Origin: Macrococcus equipercicus
GTDB lineage: Bacteria; Bacillota; Bacilli; Staphylococcales; Staphylococcaceae
Direction of reading: 5' to 3'
Length of the DNA: 64,000 nt
Assembly: GCF_004359525.2 (NCBI RefSeq)
Contig: NZ_SCWC02000002.1
Location: 124,001 to 188,000, forward strand
Part shown: positions 19,869 to 31,230 of the stretch, in pieces
Layout: the number at the start of each line of letters is the position of its first letter
Position numbering within the stretch: position 1 is the stretch's first letter
Program-made: the position numbers and the translations under genes
The notes under the pieces: generated by a model
Told to the model about the DNA's origin: nothing
The model's input: only the letters and a program-made list of their open reading frames with translations
Databases searched by the model: none

Positions 19869-21643
19869 TGGAGAAACGCACAACATACTGTGGCCTTGTC
19901 ACAGAAGATTATATCGGCCGGGAAGTCATTTTGAAGGGATGGGTACAGAAACGCCGTGACCTCGGCGGCCTGATCTTCATCGATCTGCGTGACCGTGAAG
20001 GCATCGTACAGATTGTCTTTAACCCTGACTTCTCACAGGAGGCACTGGCAGTCGCTGAGACGCTACGTTCTGAATACGTCATTGAAGTGCGCGGTAAAGT
20101 GACGGCGCGCGATGCAGCAGTAGTGAATCCGAAGATCAAGACAGGTAAGGTTGAAGTGCAGATCGCTGAAGTGAATATCATCAATAAAGCACAGACACCG
20201 CCGTTCCAGATTGAATCTGAAGTGGATATCGCTGAAGACATCCGGCTGAAGTACCGCTATCTTGACCTGCGTCGTGAGCCGTTAGCACAGACATTCCGTA
20301 TGCGCCATCAGATTACACGTGCTGTACGTAATTATCTGGACGAATCAGGATTTTACGAAGTAGAGACACCTGTCCTGACGAAGTCAACGCCTGAAGGTGC
20401 GCGTGACTACCTTGTGCCGTCACGTGTGCACGAAGGTGAATTCTACGCGCTGCCGCAGTCACCGCAGATTTTCAAGCAGCTCTTAATGATCGGCGGCTTT
20501 GATAAATATTATCAAATCGTCAAATGTTTCCGCGATGAAGATTTACGTGCTGACCGTCAGCCTGAATTCACACAGATCGACGTCGAGATGAGCTTCGTCG
20601 ACCAGGAAGATGTCATAGCGATGAATGAAGGGATGATGGCCCGCATCATGAAAGATGTGAAAGGCATTGACGTCAAACTGCCGTTCCCGCGTATGACTTA
20701 CGAGGAAGCGATGCGCGACTATGGGATCGATAAACCGGATACGCGTTTTGACATGAAGCTGAAGACATTGAATGAACTGGCTTCAAAAATGGACTTTAAA
20801 GTGTTCAAGGAAGCTGTTGAGAACGGCGGCGCGGTCAAAGCGCTTGTCGTTAAAGAGGCAGCGGACAAATACTCCCGCAAGGATATCGACGCGCTGCAGG
20901 ACTTCGCTAAAATTTACGGCGCAAAAGGCCTTGCCTGGGTTAAAGTGACAGCAGAAGGACTGAACGGTCCGATCGCAAAATTCTTTGACGAAGCTATCAC
21001 AACGGAATTGCTTGAAACGACTGCAGCGGAAGCCGGGGACCTCGTGTTATTCGTTGCAGATAAGCAGGACGTCGTCAATGCGTCACTTGCTAATCTGCGA
21101 AACAAACTCGGCAAGGAACTCGGCCTGATCGACGACAACCAGTTCAACTTCCTCTGGGTCACTGACTGGCCGCTCTTCGAATACGACGAAGAAGCAGGGC
21201 GTTATTTCGCGGCGCACCATCCATTTACCGCACCGAAGAAAGAACATGTCGATATGCTGTTAACGCATAAAGATAAAGTGCAGGCGAATGCCTACGATAT
21301 CGTGCTGAACGGCTATGAACTCGGCGGCGGCTCCATCCGTATCCATGACCAGGAGATGCAGGCGAAGATGTTTGAAGCACTCGGCTTCACACAGAAAGAA
21401 GCAGAGGAACAGTTCGGCTTCCTGATGAACGCGTTTAAATACGGTGCGCCACCACATGGCGGTATCGCACTTGGACTTGACCGCATGGTGATGCTGCTGT
21501 CCGGCCGTACCAACTTAAGAGATGTCATCGCCTTCCCTAAAACGGCTTCAGCGACGTGTCTGCTGACTGACGCGCCGAGTCCGGTGGATTCAGCACAGCT
21601 TAGCGAGCTGAATCTGACGTTGAATATTAAAGAAGACAAATAA
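19868..21643 (+). CDS. aspS: Aspartyl-tRNA synthetase
   Basis: 591 residues, bacterial type: N-terminal OB anticodon domain ([20 protein letters not shown]), catalytic core with [18 protein letters not shown] and [13 protein letters not shown], and the bacterial GAD insertion. In the OB domain the residue in RRDLGG is Leu; as I recall, His at this place marks the nondiscriminating Pseudomonas enzyme that also charges tRNA-Asn, so on that criterion this one looks discriminating. Co-transcribed with hisS under the same T-box. Confidence 0.97.
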   Translation: MEKRTTYCGLVTEDYIGREVILKGWVQKRRDLGGLIFIDLRDREGIVQIVFNPDFSQEALAVAETLRSEYVIEVRGKVTARDAAVVNPKIKTGKVEVQIAEVNIINKAQTPPFQIESEVDIAEDIRLKYRYLDLRREPLAQTFRMRHQITRAVRNYLDESGFYEVETPVLTKSTPEGARDYLVPSRVHEGEFYALPQSPQIFKQLLMIGGFDKYYQIVKCFRDEDLRADRQPEFTQIDVEMSFVDQEDVIAMNEGMMARIMKDVKGIDVKLPFPRMTYEEAMRDYGIDKPDTRFDMKLKTLNELASKMDFKVFKEAVENGGAVKALVVKEAADKYSRKDIDALQDFAKIYGAKGLAWVKVTAEGLNGPIAKFFDEAITTELLETTAAEAGDLVLFVADKQDVVNASLANLRNKLGKELGLIDDNQFNFLWVTDWPLFEYDEEAGRYFAAHHPFTAPKKEHVDMLLTHKDKVQANAYDIVLNGYELGGGSIRIHDQEMQAKMFEALGFTQKEAEEQFGFLMNAFKYGAPPHGGIALGLDRMVMLLSGRTNLRDVIAFPKTASATCLLTDAPSPVDSAQLSELNLTLNIKEDK

Positions 21644-21644
21644 G

Positions 21645-21672
21645 TTGCATTATAGATTCAATGTGCTATTAT
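21645..21672 (+). promoter_or_regulatory. Promoter of 6S RNA
   Basis: TTGCAT 21645-21650, 16-base spacer, TATTAT 21667-21672, immediately after aspS. Confidence 0.65.
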
Positions 21673-21679
21673 ATATTTA

Positions 21680-21908
21680 CAAGATGAATATCTGAAGAGT
21701 TCGACATTTGTTTTTCTATTTTGACCTAACACTTTTGATTAGGGAGTCTAATAGGTTTTCATAGTGAGCACATGCCTATGTTATAGGACGTGCAAGGTAA
21801 GAAACAGGACACCCACCTGTATATAGCAGGCCAAAATAATCAACTTTAAGATGACGGCTCAGTCGGATGTTATCGGTACACAGGACTTCGGTCCTGTGTA
21901 TTTTTTTT
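21680..21908 (+). ncRNA. ssrS: 6S RNA
   Basis: The 325-base gap between aspS and tcdA has no coding potential but has a promoter at the left and a strong terminator (ACACAGGAC at 21879-21887, GTCCTGTGT at 21892-21900, then T8) at the right. B. subtilis 6S-1 (bsrA) and staphylococcal 6S RNA lie in this same aspS-tcdA gap. 6S RNA mimics an open promoter and traps sigma-A RNA polymerase in stationary phase. Exact ends are estimates; the identification rests on synteny and size. Confidence 0.75.
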
Positions 21909-21968
21909 ATGGATTACTATGAGTGTTGTGGTAGGATATAAGTATAAAATGTGAAAGTGTGTGAAAGA

Positions 21969-22739
21969 ATGAAACATCAATTTTCCAGAAATGAACTCGC
22001 CTATGGAAAAGAAGGGCTTGACCTTCTGAACAATAAGACAGTCGCAGTGCTCGGTGTCGGCGGCGTCGGTTCCTTTGCGGCTGAAGCGCTGGCAAGAACG
22101 AATATCGGCCATATCATCCTGATTGATAAGGACGATGTGGATATCACGAATGTCAACCGGCAGCTGCATGCGCTGACGACGACAATCGGCCGGTCGAAAG
22201 TGACGCTGATGGAGGAGCGGATCAAGCTCATCAATCCGGAATGCAGGGTGACACCGATGCATATGTTCTATACAGAAGAGACGTATGAAGAGCTGTTCAG
22301 CCATCACATCGATTATATCGTCGATGCTTCTGATACGATCGTCTATAAGATTCATCTGATGAAGGAATGTCTGGAACGCGGCATTAAAATCATCTCCAGT
22401 ATGGGTGCTGCGAACAAGACAGACCCGACACGCTTCAAGATAAAAGACATCTCAAAGACGCATACTGACCCGATGGCGAAAGTCATCCGTACGCGTCTGA
22501 AAAAAGAAGGCATTAAAAAAGGGATACCTGTCGTCTTTTCTGACGAAAGCCCGATTGTCATCCGGGACGATGTGAAAGGCTATGTCGGTAACCCGGATGC
22601 GTCTATTCGAAAAGCCCAGATGCCGCCGTCATCCAATGCCTTTGTGCCGAGTGTCGTCGGTCTGATCTGCGCAAGTTTTGTCATCAACGACATTTTGAAA
22701 GATATACCGGTGCGGCGCGTCAAAGATAAAGGCCAGTGA
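21969..22739 (+). CDS. tcdA: tRNA threonylcarbamoyladenosine dehydratase TcdA
   Basis: 256 residues from ATG 21969 (MKHQFSRNELAYGKEGL); a GTG at 21951 is in frame but lacks a ribosome site. E1/ThiF-like fold with nucleotide-binding loop GVGGVGSFAAEAL near 29-41 and VDASDTI. It cyclises t6A at position 37 of ANN-decoding tRNAs using ATP. It has its own terminator. The gene order aspS-6S-tcdA-rarA matches Bacillales, except for the ABC pair inserted before rarA. Confidence 0.92.
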   Translation: MKHQFSRNELAYGKEGLDLLNNKTVAVLGVGGVGSFAAEALARTNIGHIILIDKDDVDITNVNRQLHALTTTIGRSKVTLMEERIKLINPECRVTPMHMFYTEETYEELFSHHIDYIVDASDTIVYKIHLMKECLERGIKIISSMGAANKTDPTRFKIKDISKTHTDPMAKVIRTRLKKEGIKKGIPVVFSDESPIVIRDDVKGYVGNPDASIRKAQMPPSSNAFVPSVVGLICASFVINDILKDIPVRRVKDKGQ

Positions 22740-22762
22740 TAAGCAGGCTGATATACAGCTGA

Positions 22763-22788
22763 AAGAGACTGAGAAGTCTCTTTTTTTT
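22763..22788 (+). terminator. Intrinsic terminator after tcdA
   Basis: AAGAGACT 22763-22770 pairs with AGTCTCTT 22775-22782, GAGA loop, T8 tail. Confidence 0.9.
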
Positions 22789-22882
22789 ACCTTAAAGTTA
22801 CCTTAAATTTTATTGTTTTCCATTTATTATCTTATCTTGTGCGTTATGATAAGAGGGAACGAATGATAATAGGAGGAGAATT

Positions 22883-23812
22883 ATGGAAGACATTCTTTAT
22901 AGTCTTGAAGTGAACGATTTAAGGAAGACAATCGGTAAACGCCAGATTATCAACGGCCTCTCTTTTCAGGTGAGAAAAGGCGAAGTCTTCGGTTTTCTTG
23001 GGCCGAACGGTGCAGGGAAGACGACAACGATCCGGATGATTGTCGGTTTGACGACACCGACCGGCGGCACTATTTCTGTGCTTGGAATGAACCTGGCAAC
23101 GGAGCGGGCAGAGGCCATGAAGAAAATGGGTGCTATCGTCGAGAATCCGGAGCTTTATCCGTTTCTGTCAGGGCTTGATAACTTGAAGCAGTATGCACGC
23201 ATGCAGCAGGGCATCACGACTGAAGACATCAGGCGGGTAGTCAAACTGGTCGGTCTTGAACACCGCATCAAAGATAAGGTGAAGAAATATTCACTCGGTA
23301 TGCGTCAGCGGCTCGGACTCGCCCAGGCACTGCTGCACCGGCCGGAACTACTGATTTTAGATGAACCGACCAACGGCCTTGATCCGGCGGGCATCCGTGA
23401 AATCAGGAATTACATCAGACGTCTCGCTGAAGAAGAAGGGATGTCAGTCATTGTCTCCAGTCATCTGCTCGCAGAGATGGAGCTCATGTGCGACCGGTTC
23501 GGCATTATAAAAGACGGTCAGATGATCCGTATTGAAGACGTGCAGACTATAGACACAGCTAATGATAGGGTAGTTCACCAGTTCGACCTGCATCCTGTTG
23601 ACCAGGCAGTGAAATATTTGAATGACCGGCAGCTGGATTTTGACGTCCAGGATAAATTGATTACGATGACGTGTCGACCGAGCGAAGTACCTGGCCTGAT
23701 CCGGGAGCTGGTGAAGCGTGACATTGATATATACAGCGTCACAAAATCAAAACAGTCGCTGGAAGACCGTTTCCTTGAACTGACGGCTGAAGGAGGGACT
23801 GACATTGCTTAA
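22883..23812 (+). CDS. ABC transporter ATP-binding protein
   Basis: 309 residues. Walker A GPNGAGKT at 40-47, signature YSLGMRQRLGLAQAL, Walker B LLILDEPTNGLDP and a His switch in VIVSSHLLAEM. The extra C-terminal part is typical of CcmA/NatA-like exporters of the ABC-2 type (lipids, antibiotics or bacteriocin immunity). AGGAGG precedes the ATG. The permease gene overlaps its end by 8 bases. The substrate cannot be told from the sequence. Confidence 0.93.
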   Translation: MEDILYSLEVNDLRKTIGKRQIINGLSFQVRKGEVFGFLGPNGAGKTTTIRMIVGLTTPTGGTISVLGMNLATERAEAMKKMGAIVENPELYPFLSGLDNLKQYARMQQGITTEDIRRVVKLVGLEHRIKDKVKKYSLGMRQRLGLAQALLHRPELLILDEPTNGLDPAGIREIRNYIRRLAEEEGMSVIVSSHLLAEMELMCDRFGIIKDGQMIRIEDVQTIDTANDRVVHQFDLHPVDQAVKYLNDRQLDFDVQDKLITMTCRPSEVPGLIRELVKRDIDIYSVTKSKQSLEDRFLELTAEGGTDIA

Positions 23813-24803
23813 ACTGATACAGAATGAATGGATCAAATACTTCAACCGGCCGGGTACGTATATTATGCTCATTATGATCATGCTGCTGTTTGTGCTGCTG
23901 ACTGTCTTGAATATGTCATTCGGCTCGGGCATCAATCACACAAAGGAATATAGTAAGGATCACTGGAAGACAGAAGTGCAGACAGATATCAAGAAGATGT
24001 CTCAAGACCTTGAACGGCTGCATGCTCAAGACGATAAAGATTTTAAGCAGCAGGATTATTCAAAAATGTACAGCCTCGAGCAGGAGATTCCACGGCTGCA
24101 GTACTACTTGAAACACGACGTCAGACCGCCTGCAATTAATAACGTCTTTGATAATCTTCTCGGTACGACTAATATGATCAACTTTGTCATTATCATGGTG
24201 ACGGTCATCACTAGCAGTCTGATGAGCCGTGAGCATCAGCAGGGGACGATTAAACTGCTGCTGATCCGTCCGGCATCACGACTGAAGATTTTCTTCGCTA
24301 AATGGCTGACGGCTGTACTGATTTCAGTGGCCTTCACATTGTTCACATTTATTATATCCGGTCTAGTGGGTATTGTAACGGGCAAGATAAATCCAACGAC
24401 AAAACATGCGGTACTCGATACGGCTAAGGGCAAGTATCACATGGAAGATTTCTGGCCGTATTTTACGCAGCTTCTGCTGAACGATTTGATCTATGTCATT
24501 ATTTTCGCAACGATTGCTTATGTGTTATCAGTACTGTTCAAAAATACTGCCGTATCGCTCGGCCTGACCATCGGCCTGCTGTTTTTCAGCGGACTGATCA
24601 CTAACTTTATAGCAGACAAGACAGATCTTGTGAAGTTCATCTGGCCGGCGAACTGGTCGATGAATCAATATATAGGATTTATGGGCGCACCGCCGATTGA
24701 CAGTATGTCTTATAGCTTCAGCTTTGTCTATAACATCATCGCGCTCGCTCTGCTGCTTGGCATCGGCCTATGGGTCTTTACTAAGCGTGACGTAGCGGAC
24801 TAA
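23805..24803 (+). CDS. ABC-2 type transporter permease
   Basis: 332 residues starting at TTG 23805, 8 bases after AGGAGG. One membrane span near residues 17-35, then an extracellular region of about 80 residues rich in charge (DIKKMSQDLERLHAQDDKD), then five further spans ending in WVFTKRDVAD. It pairs with the ATPase immediately upstream. This architecture resembles bacitracin/lantibiotic-type ABC-2 exporters, but the cargo is unknown. It ends in a terminator shared with the convergent rarA. Confidence 0.88.
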   Translation: MLKLIQNEWIKYFNRPGTYIMLIMIMLLFVLLTVLNMSFGSGINHTKEYSKDHWKTEVQTDIKKMSQDLERLHAQDDKDFKQQDYSKMYSLEQEIPRLQYYLKHDVRPPAINNVFDNLLGTTNMINFVIIMVTVITSSLMSREHQQGTIKLLLIRPASRLKIFFAKWLTAVLISVAFTLFTFIISGLVGIVTGKINPTTKHAVLDTAKGKYHMEDFWPYFTQLLLNDLIYVIIFATIAYVLSVLFKNTAVSLGLTIGLLFFSGLITNFIADKTDLVKFIWPANWSMNQYIGFMGAPPIDSMSYSFSFVYNIIALALLLGIGLWVFTKRDVAD

Positions 24804-24838
24804 AAAAGAAGTGGCAGCTTTGAGCTGTCACTTCTTTT
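24804..24838. terminator. Bidirectional terminator between the ABC permease gene and rarA
   Basis: A stem AGAAGTGGCAGCT / AGCTGTCACTTCT (one G-T pair) flanked by A runs on the left and T runs on the right, so it works for both convergent genes. The rarA stop codon lies in its right arm. Confidence 0.85.
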
Positions 24839-26096
24839 TCTGTCGGCTGATGTTATCATAAATCTGCTTGAACTGGGCCTCAGATTTACTCGTCTCTTTC
24901 GGCTGATAGTAACGGGCGTCCTTCAGCTGATCCGGCAAGTACTGCTGGCTGATATAGCCGCCCGGAAACTGATGCGGGTACTGGTAGCCGGTGCCATTAC
25001 CAAGTGTTTTCGCACCCTGATAATGACTGTCCTTTAAATGGGCTGGAATGTCACCGGTCCGGCCCTTGTTAATATCTGCAAGGGCGCTGTCAATAGACGT
25101 CACAGCAGAGTTGGATTTTGGACTCAGACAGAGTTCGATGACCGCCTGGGACAATGGAATGCGTGCTTCCGGGAAGCCGAGCCGTTCTGCCGCTTCAATA
25201 GCAGCGAGTGTCCGCGAGGCAGCCTGAGGTGAGGCAAGGCCGATGTCTTCAAAACTGATGACTAAGAGCCGCCTCGCAATGGTCGGCAGGTCGCCGCCGT
25301 TAATCAGCCGCGCCAGGTAGTGGAGTGCCGCATCAACATCGCTGCCGCGTATGGACTTCTGGAAGGCGCTCATAATGTCATAGTGCATATCACCGTCTTT
25401 ATCAAAGTTGAAGGATGTTTTCTGCAGGCAGTCTTCAGCGTCCTGCCGAGTAATAGTGATGGTACCATCTTTGTCAGGCGTTGATAATATGGCTAGTTCC
25501 AGAGCATTCAGGCTCGCACGGACGTCGCCGCCTGCTGCCATGATGAAATGGTCCATCGCCTGGCCCTCTACTACCACTGCCTGATTGCCGAAGCCGTTCT
25601 TCTTGTCTGTCAGTGCCCGCTGAAGCGCCTGCTTTATATCTGCTTCTGTCAGCGGCTGCAGCTCGAAAATCTGTGTTCTTGAGCGGATGGCCGGGTTGAT
25701 GGCGTGATAAGGGTTAGAAGTTGTCGCACCGATCAGTATAATGCGGCCGTTCTCAAGATGGGGCAGCAGAAAGTCCTGCTTCGCCTTATCCAGCCGGTGA
25801 ATCTCATCAAGCAGCAGTATCACCTGCCCTGACATCTTCGCCTCCTCCGCCACGAGCTGCATGTCCTTCTTGGTGTCAGTGACGGCGTTCAGCTGTCTGA
25901 ATTTAGCAGCGGTCGAGCCGGCAATGGCACGGGCAATGCTTGTCTTGCCTGTGCCCGGCGGACCGTAGAGAATCATCGAGGACAACCGTCCGGCATCCAC
26001 CATTCTTCTGATGATTCCCCCAGGACCGACGAGGTGCTGCTGACCGATGACATCATCGATGGATGTCGGTCGCATTCTATAGGCTAATGGTTCCAT
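24828..26096 (-). CDS. rarA: Replication-associated recombination ATPase RarA (MgsA)
   Basis: 422 residues of AAA+ ATPase: Walker A LYGPPGTGKTSIARAIAG, Walker B LLLDEIHRLDKAKQD, sensor GATTSNPYHAINPAIRSR, and the C-terminal tetramerisation domain (ARRLLVISFEDIGLASPQA, YQYPHQFPGGYISQQYLP). It acts at stalled replication forks and DNA ends. The ribosome site AGGAGGACAA on the - strand precedes the ATG. It diverges from cymR, as in B. subtilis order yrvN-yrzC but with rarA reversed. Confidence 0.96.
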   Translation of the reverse strand: MEPLAYRMRPTSIDDVIGQQHLVGPGGIIRRMVDAGRLSSMILYGPPGTGKTSIARAIAGSTAAKFRQLNAVTDTKKDMQLVAEEAKMSGQVILLLDEIHRLDKAKQDFLLPHLENGRIILIGATTSNPYHAINPAIRSRTQIFELQPLTEADIKQALQRALTDKKNGFGNQAVVVEGQAMDHFIMAAGGDVRASLNALELAILSTPDKDGTITITRQDAEDCLQKTSFNFDKDGDMHYDIMSAFQKSIRGSDVDAALHYLARLINGGDLPTIARRLLVISFEDIGLASPQAASRTLAAIEAAERLGFPEARIPLSQAVIELCLSPKSNSAVTSIDSALADINKGRTGDIPAHLKDSHYQGAKTLGNGTGYQYPHQFPGGYISQQYLPDQLKDARYYQPKETSKSEAQFKQIYDNISRQKKK

Positions 26097-26179
26097 AATT
26101 GTCCTCCTTTTTTATTAAAGTTTACCTTATCTTTCTGTCAAATGTGATAAAATTGATTTAACAAAAAGGAGTCGTCTGT

Positions 26180-26599
26180 ATGAAAATATCAACTAAAGGC
26201 CGCTACGGTCTCACATTAATGATCAGCTTAGCCAAACGTTATGGACAGGGGCCTGTCTCTTTGAAGTCAATCGCTGAAGAAAATGGACTGAGCGATCTCT
26301 ATCTCGAGCAGCTTGTAGGTCCGCTGAGAAACGCCGGGCTCATCCGAAGCATCCGCGGTGCAAAGGGCGGGTATCAGCTCATGAAAGCGCCCGGTGATAT
26401 TACCGCAGGAGATATCATCCGTCTGCTTGAAGGTCCAATCACACCTGTAGAAGGCATAGAAGATGAACCGGCTGCCCAGAAGCAGCTCTGGATCAAAATC
26501 CGTGATGCCGTGAAGCAGGTACTCGATGAAACCACACTTGAAGATCTGATGAACTACAAAGAAGAAGATATTATTGAAGGTTACATGTTCTATATTTAA
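26180..26599 (+). CDS. cymR: Rrf2-family regulator CymR
   Basis: 139 residues. Winged helix MKISTKGRYGLTLMISLAKR and ENGLSDLYLEQLVGPLRNAGL, with RGAKGGYQL in the wing. It contains no cysteine at all, so it is not an iron-sulfur member like IscR; this fits CymR, the master repressor of cysteine metabolism that works with CysK. Position between rarA and the cysteine desulfurase gene also matches CymR (yrzC) in B. subtilis. AAAGGAG precedes the ATG. Confidence 0.88.
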   Translation: MKISTKGRYGLTLMISLAKRYGQGPVSLKSIAEENGLSDLYLEQLVGPLRNAGLIRSIRGAKGGYQLMKAPGDITAGDIIRLLEGPITPVEGIEDEPAAQKQLWIKIRDAVKQVLDETTLEDLMNYKEEDIIEGYMFYI

Positions 26600-26629
26600 T
26601 AAGCGGCTCCTAGGAGCCGCTTATTTTAT
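26598..26629. terminator. Bidirectional terminator between cymR and the monooxygenase gene
   Basis: Perfect inverted repeat with 13-base arms (26598-26610 and 26613-26625), overlapping the cymR stop on the left and abutting the convergent gene on the right. Confidence 0.85.
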
Positions 26630-27621
26630 GAGGTGACTTCTTTCAGAATTTCATAGCTGCGGCGCTGTTTTGCGAGGTCGTATATATAGGACACCGCAAT
26701 GATTTCGTCAGCATGGTACTGTTCCTGGAAATCTGCAAGCTGTTTCGCGATTGTTTCTTTGGAGCCGATCAGCGACGCTTTAGTGCGGGACGTAGCCATC
26801 AGTCGCTCCTGAGGACTCCAGATGGCATCTAAGTCATGAGTCGGCGGCTGGAGCGGCTGTCTTGAATTTCTGACGATGCTCAGGAACATCATATGTGTGC
26901 TCGTTGCGAGAAACTCAGCTTCTTCGTCAGTTTCAGCAGCAATGACATTCATGCCGACCATGACATAGGGCTTAGCCAGATACTCAGAAGGTGTGAAGAG
27001 ATTTCTGTAGATAGCAATCGCTTCTTTCATCTGCTCCGGTGCGAAGTGAGCAGCGAAGACATAAGGAAGTCCGAGACGTGCTGCAAGGTGGGCAGAATCA
27101 GTGGATGAACCAAGAATGTATAGCGGCACATTAGTGTCCACACCCGGATATGCTTTTACATAGCCCTGCTTATGTTCGGGACCGAAATAGTCAAGAAGCG
27201 CCTTGACATCATCAGGAAAAGTATAGACAGCTTCATGCTGATTTCTTCTGAGGGCGCTTGCGGTCATCATATCAGTGCCCGGTGCCCGGCCGAGCCCTAA
27301 GTTCAGACGGTTCGGATAGATTGTCTCAAGCGTGCCGAACTGTTCAGCAACTATTAACGGCGTATGGTTCGGCAGCATGATGCCACCTGCGCCCACTTGA
27401 ATACGAGACGTGTGCGCGAGCACGTGATTGATTAGAACGACTGTCGCTGAACTCGCTAAGTTCGGCGTATTATGATGTTCTGCAATCCAGAACCGGTTAT
27501 AGCCGAGCGCTTCGACCGTCTGCGCCAGCTTGACAACATTCTGGATGGCCTGACGATTCGTTTCTCCTTGTCTTAATATAGCAAGGTCCAGTACAGCTAC
27601 TGGAATCTTTGTATTGTTCAT
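26626..27621 (-). CDS. LLM-class flavin-dependent oxidoreductase (luciferase-like)
   Basis: 331 residues of the bacterial luciferase-like TIM-barrel family, single-subunit MsnO8 type: [16 protein letters not shown] at the start, [36 protein letters not shown] and [10 protein letters not shown]. These enzymes use reduced FMN to oxygenate a small substrate, not identifiable here. On the - strand after AGAGGG. With the NERD gene it forms a reverse block inside the usual cymR-yrvO interval, so it is probably accessory. Confidence 0.9.
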   Translation of the reverse strand: MNNTKIPVAVLDLAILRQGETNRQAIQNVVKLAQTVEALGYNRFWIAEHHNTPNLASSATVVLINHVLAHTSRIQVGAGGIMLPNHTPLIVAEQFGTLETIYPNRLNLGLGRAPGTDMMTASALRRNQHEAVYTFPDDVKALLDYFGPEHKQGYVKAYPGVDTNVPLYILGSSTDSAHLAARLGLPYVFAAHFAPEQMKEAIAIYRNLFTPSEYLAKPYVMVGMNVIAAETDEEAEFLATSTHMMFLSIVRNSRQPLQPPTHDLDAIWSPQERLMATSRTKASLIGSKETIAKQLADFQEQYHADEIIAVSYIYDLAKQRRSYEILKEVTS

Positions 27622-27728
27622 TGATAAGCCCTCTTTCTCCTGGTTATATAGGACAGTTTAGCATTCAGGGAATAGCAGAGAAATGAATATGCCTGACGAC
27701 TGGATTAACTGCTGGATTGTTCCCCGAC

Positions 27729-27848
27729 GAATATAGTGGCCAGAATATTCGCAAGAAGCTTGCCAAACGAATATAGCGGCCAGAATATTCGCAAGAAGCC
27801 CGCCAAACGAATATAACGGCAGGAATATTCGCAAGAGGCCCGCCAAAC
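27729..27848. repeat. Tandem array of three 40-bp repeats
   Basis: Three near-identical 40-base units start at 27729, 27769 and 27809, then a truncated CGAAC. Each unit holds CGAATAT, about ten bases, ATATTCG (a potential 7-bp hairpin), followed by a GCAAGAAGCCCGCCAAA-like linker. The reverse complement aligns without gaps to the 40-bp units at 46755-46914. The rest of the 27622-27859 gap shows nothing else. Confidence 0.9.
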
Positions 27849-27859
27849 GAACACACCCG

Positions 27860-28780
27860 TTAATTATTACTTAACAGGTGCTCCTTAATCATGGTGTCAA
27901 TCGTCTCCGGTAGTCGATAAGTGGTGCGATTGATTTTGATGAGCCGCTGCGCCTCTATATAGCTCCTGATATAAAGCTGGAGTGTCCTGACTGTAAAGTA
28001 GTCACCGAAAAATTCCGCGAGACAGCGGATGCTGAATTCATGGACGTTATGCACTGAACAGTAATAAATCATATTAGTGTAGATGACTTCACTTATTGAA
28101 AAAGTAGTCCGGCAGTCGATACATTTCATCTGCTGCTTTCTGCCGTTCAGACTTAAACAATAACAGGACGGACAGTTGAAGCCGTTTTTGAGCTGACCCG
28201 CAGCACGATGATGATAGAATGGATTGGTTTTCAGTTGGTCTGTAAGAAAAACTTCGTGTAGCTGAGGGAATAGCTCGTCGCTGACTTGTAACTCATTGGC
28301 TATTCTTGCCAGTTTAGTCATTTTGATGATTGCATCGTCAGGCTGCAGTCCGAAAATATGGCTGTCACCTGTCCAGACGATATAACCATGAACCTGCAAG
28401 TAAATCTTTCGTCGTTGAAGCCAATGAGCGAGTATGCTTTTAGCCCGCTCCAGCTGGTTCAATGGATTACTGACTTCCCGTCCGTTTTGAAAATACCATT
28501 TTCCGGAACGGACCTCATAATCGTGACGGTGGTTTTTTACCTCTAATATAATGACGCGCTGGCGGGTAATGATGACATGATCCAGCTGGATATAGTTCTG
28601 GTCATGCTCGAGCAGTATATTGCTCGTGAACCACCGGCCGTCAAGCACCTTCTGCAGCACTTCTCCAACGAGCCGTTCCCCGTTCCAGCCGTTCCTTTCC
28701 TTGTCAAGCAGCTTCCTGTCGTCATCATCTAATACGCCTCTCTTACTCATTACTTCTAAGTTGATCATTGTCCTCGTCAC
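27860..28780 (-). CDS. NERD-domain protein with zinc ribbon
   Basis: 306 residues from GTG 28780 (7 bases after AGGAGG). The N-terminal NERD (nuclease-related) domain shows NGERLVGEVL, QLDHVIITRQRVIILEVKNH, carrying the Glu, Asp and E-x-K of the restriction-endonuclease-like core. A four-cysteine zinc ribbon follows near residues 195-215 (CPSCYCL, then CIDC), then a helical C-terminus. NERD proteins are suspected of DNA or RNA processing; the role is not established. It diverges from the cysteine desulfurase gene. Confidence 0.85.
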   Translation of the reverse strand: MTRTMINLEVMSKRGVLDDDDRKLLDKERNGWNGERLVGEVLQKVLDGRWFTSNILLEHDQNYIQLDHVIITRQRVIILEVKNHRHDYEVRSGKWYFQNGREVSNPLNQLERAKSILAHWLQRRKIYLQVHGYIVWTGDSHIFGLQPDDAIIKMTKLARIANELQVSDELFPQLHEVFLTDQLKTNPFYHHRAAGQLKNGFNCPSCYCLSLNGRKQQMKCIDCRTTFSISEVIYTNMIYYCSVHNVHEFSIRCLAEFFGDYFTVRTLQLYIRSYIEAQRLIKINRTTYRLPETIDTMIKEHLLSNN

Positions 28781-28872
28781 TCGAACACCTCCTACTTTAT
28801 AATCGGTAAAAATCGCGAAATGATTGATTACAAATTGTAAAGTTCCAGTAACTAGCTATTTACATGAATCGG

Positions 28873-28881
28873 TGCTATTAT
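28873..28881 (+). promoter_or_regulatory. Extended -10 promoter of yrvO-mnmA
   Basis: TGCTATTAT at 28873-28881 (TG-n-TATTAT) with no good -35; 33 bases before the start codon. Confidence 0.6.
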
Positions 28882-28913
28882 AGAGTATTGAAAAAACGGA
28901 AAGGATGTTCAAG

Positions 28914-31172
<2,259 letters not shown>

Positions 31173-31173
<1 letters not shown>

Positions 31174-31196
31174 GAAGACATATGTCTTCTTTTTTA
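31173..31196 (+). terminator. Intrinsic terminator after mnmA
   Basis: AGAAGAC 31173-31179 pairs with GTCTTCT 31184-31190, ATAT loop, T6 tail; the stem begins in the stop codon. Confidence 0.8.
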
Positions 31197-31201
31197 TAGT
31201 C

Positions 31202-31210
31202 TGATATAAT
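31202..31210 (+). promoter_or_regulatory. Extended -10 promoter of yrrB-recD2
   Basis: TGATATAAT at 31202-31210 (TG-n-TATAAT), 20 bases before the start codon of the TPR gene; -35 poor. Confidence 0.6.
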
Positions 31211-31230
31211 AGGGATAACAGGAGGCTACT

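Noticed and set aside
22883-24803. Bacteriocin or antibiotic-resistance island
   Set aside because: Only an ABC-2 ATPase/permease pair is present, with no biosynthesis, immunity or sensor genes to support a specific system.
27729-27848. CRISPR array
   Set aside because: Units abut with no variable spacers, arms are short and no cas genes are near. The same applies to 46755-46914.
27658-27856. Two ~60-residue - strand ORFs in repeat array 1
   Set aside because: Repetitive translations of the 40-bp units, no start signals.
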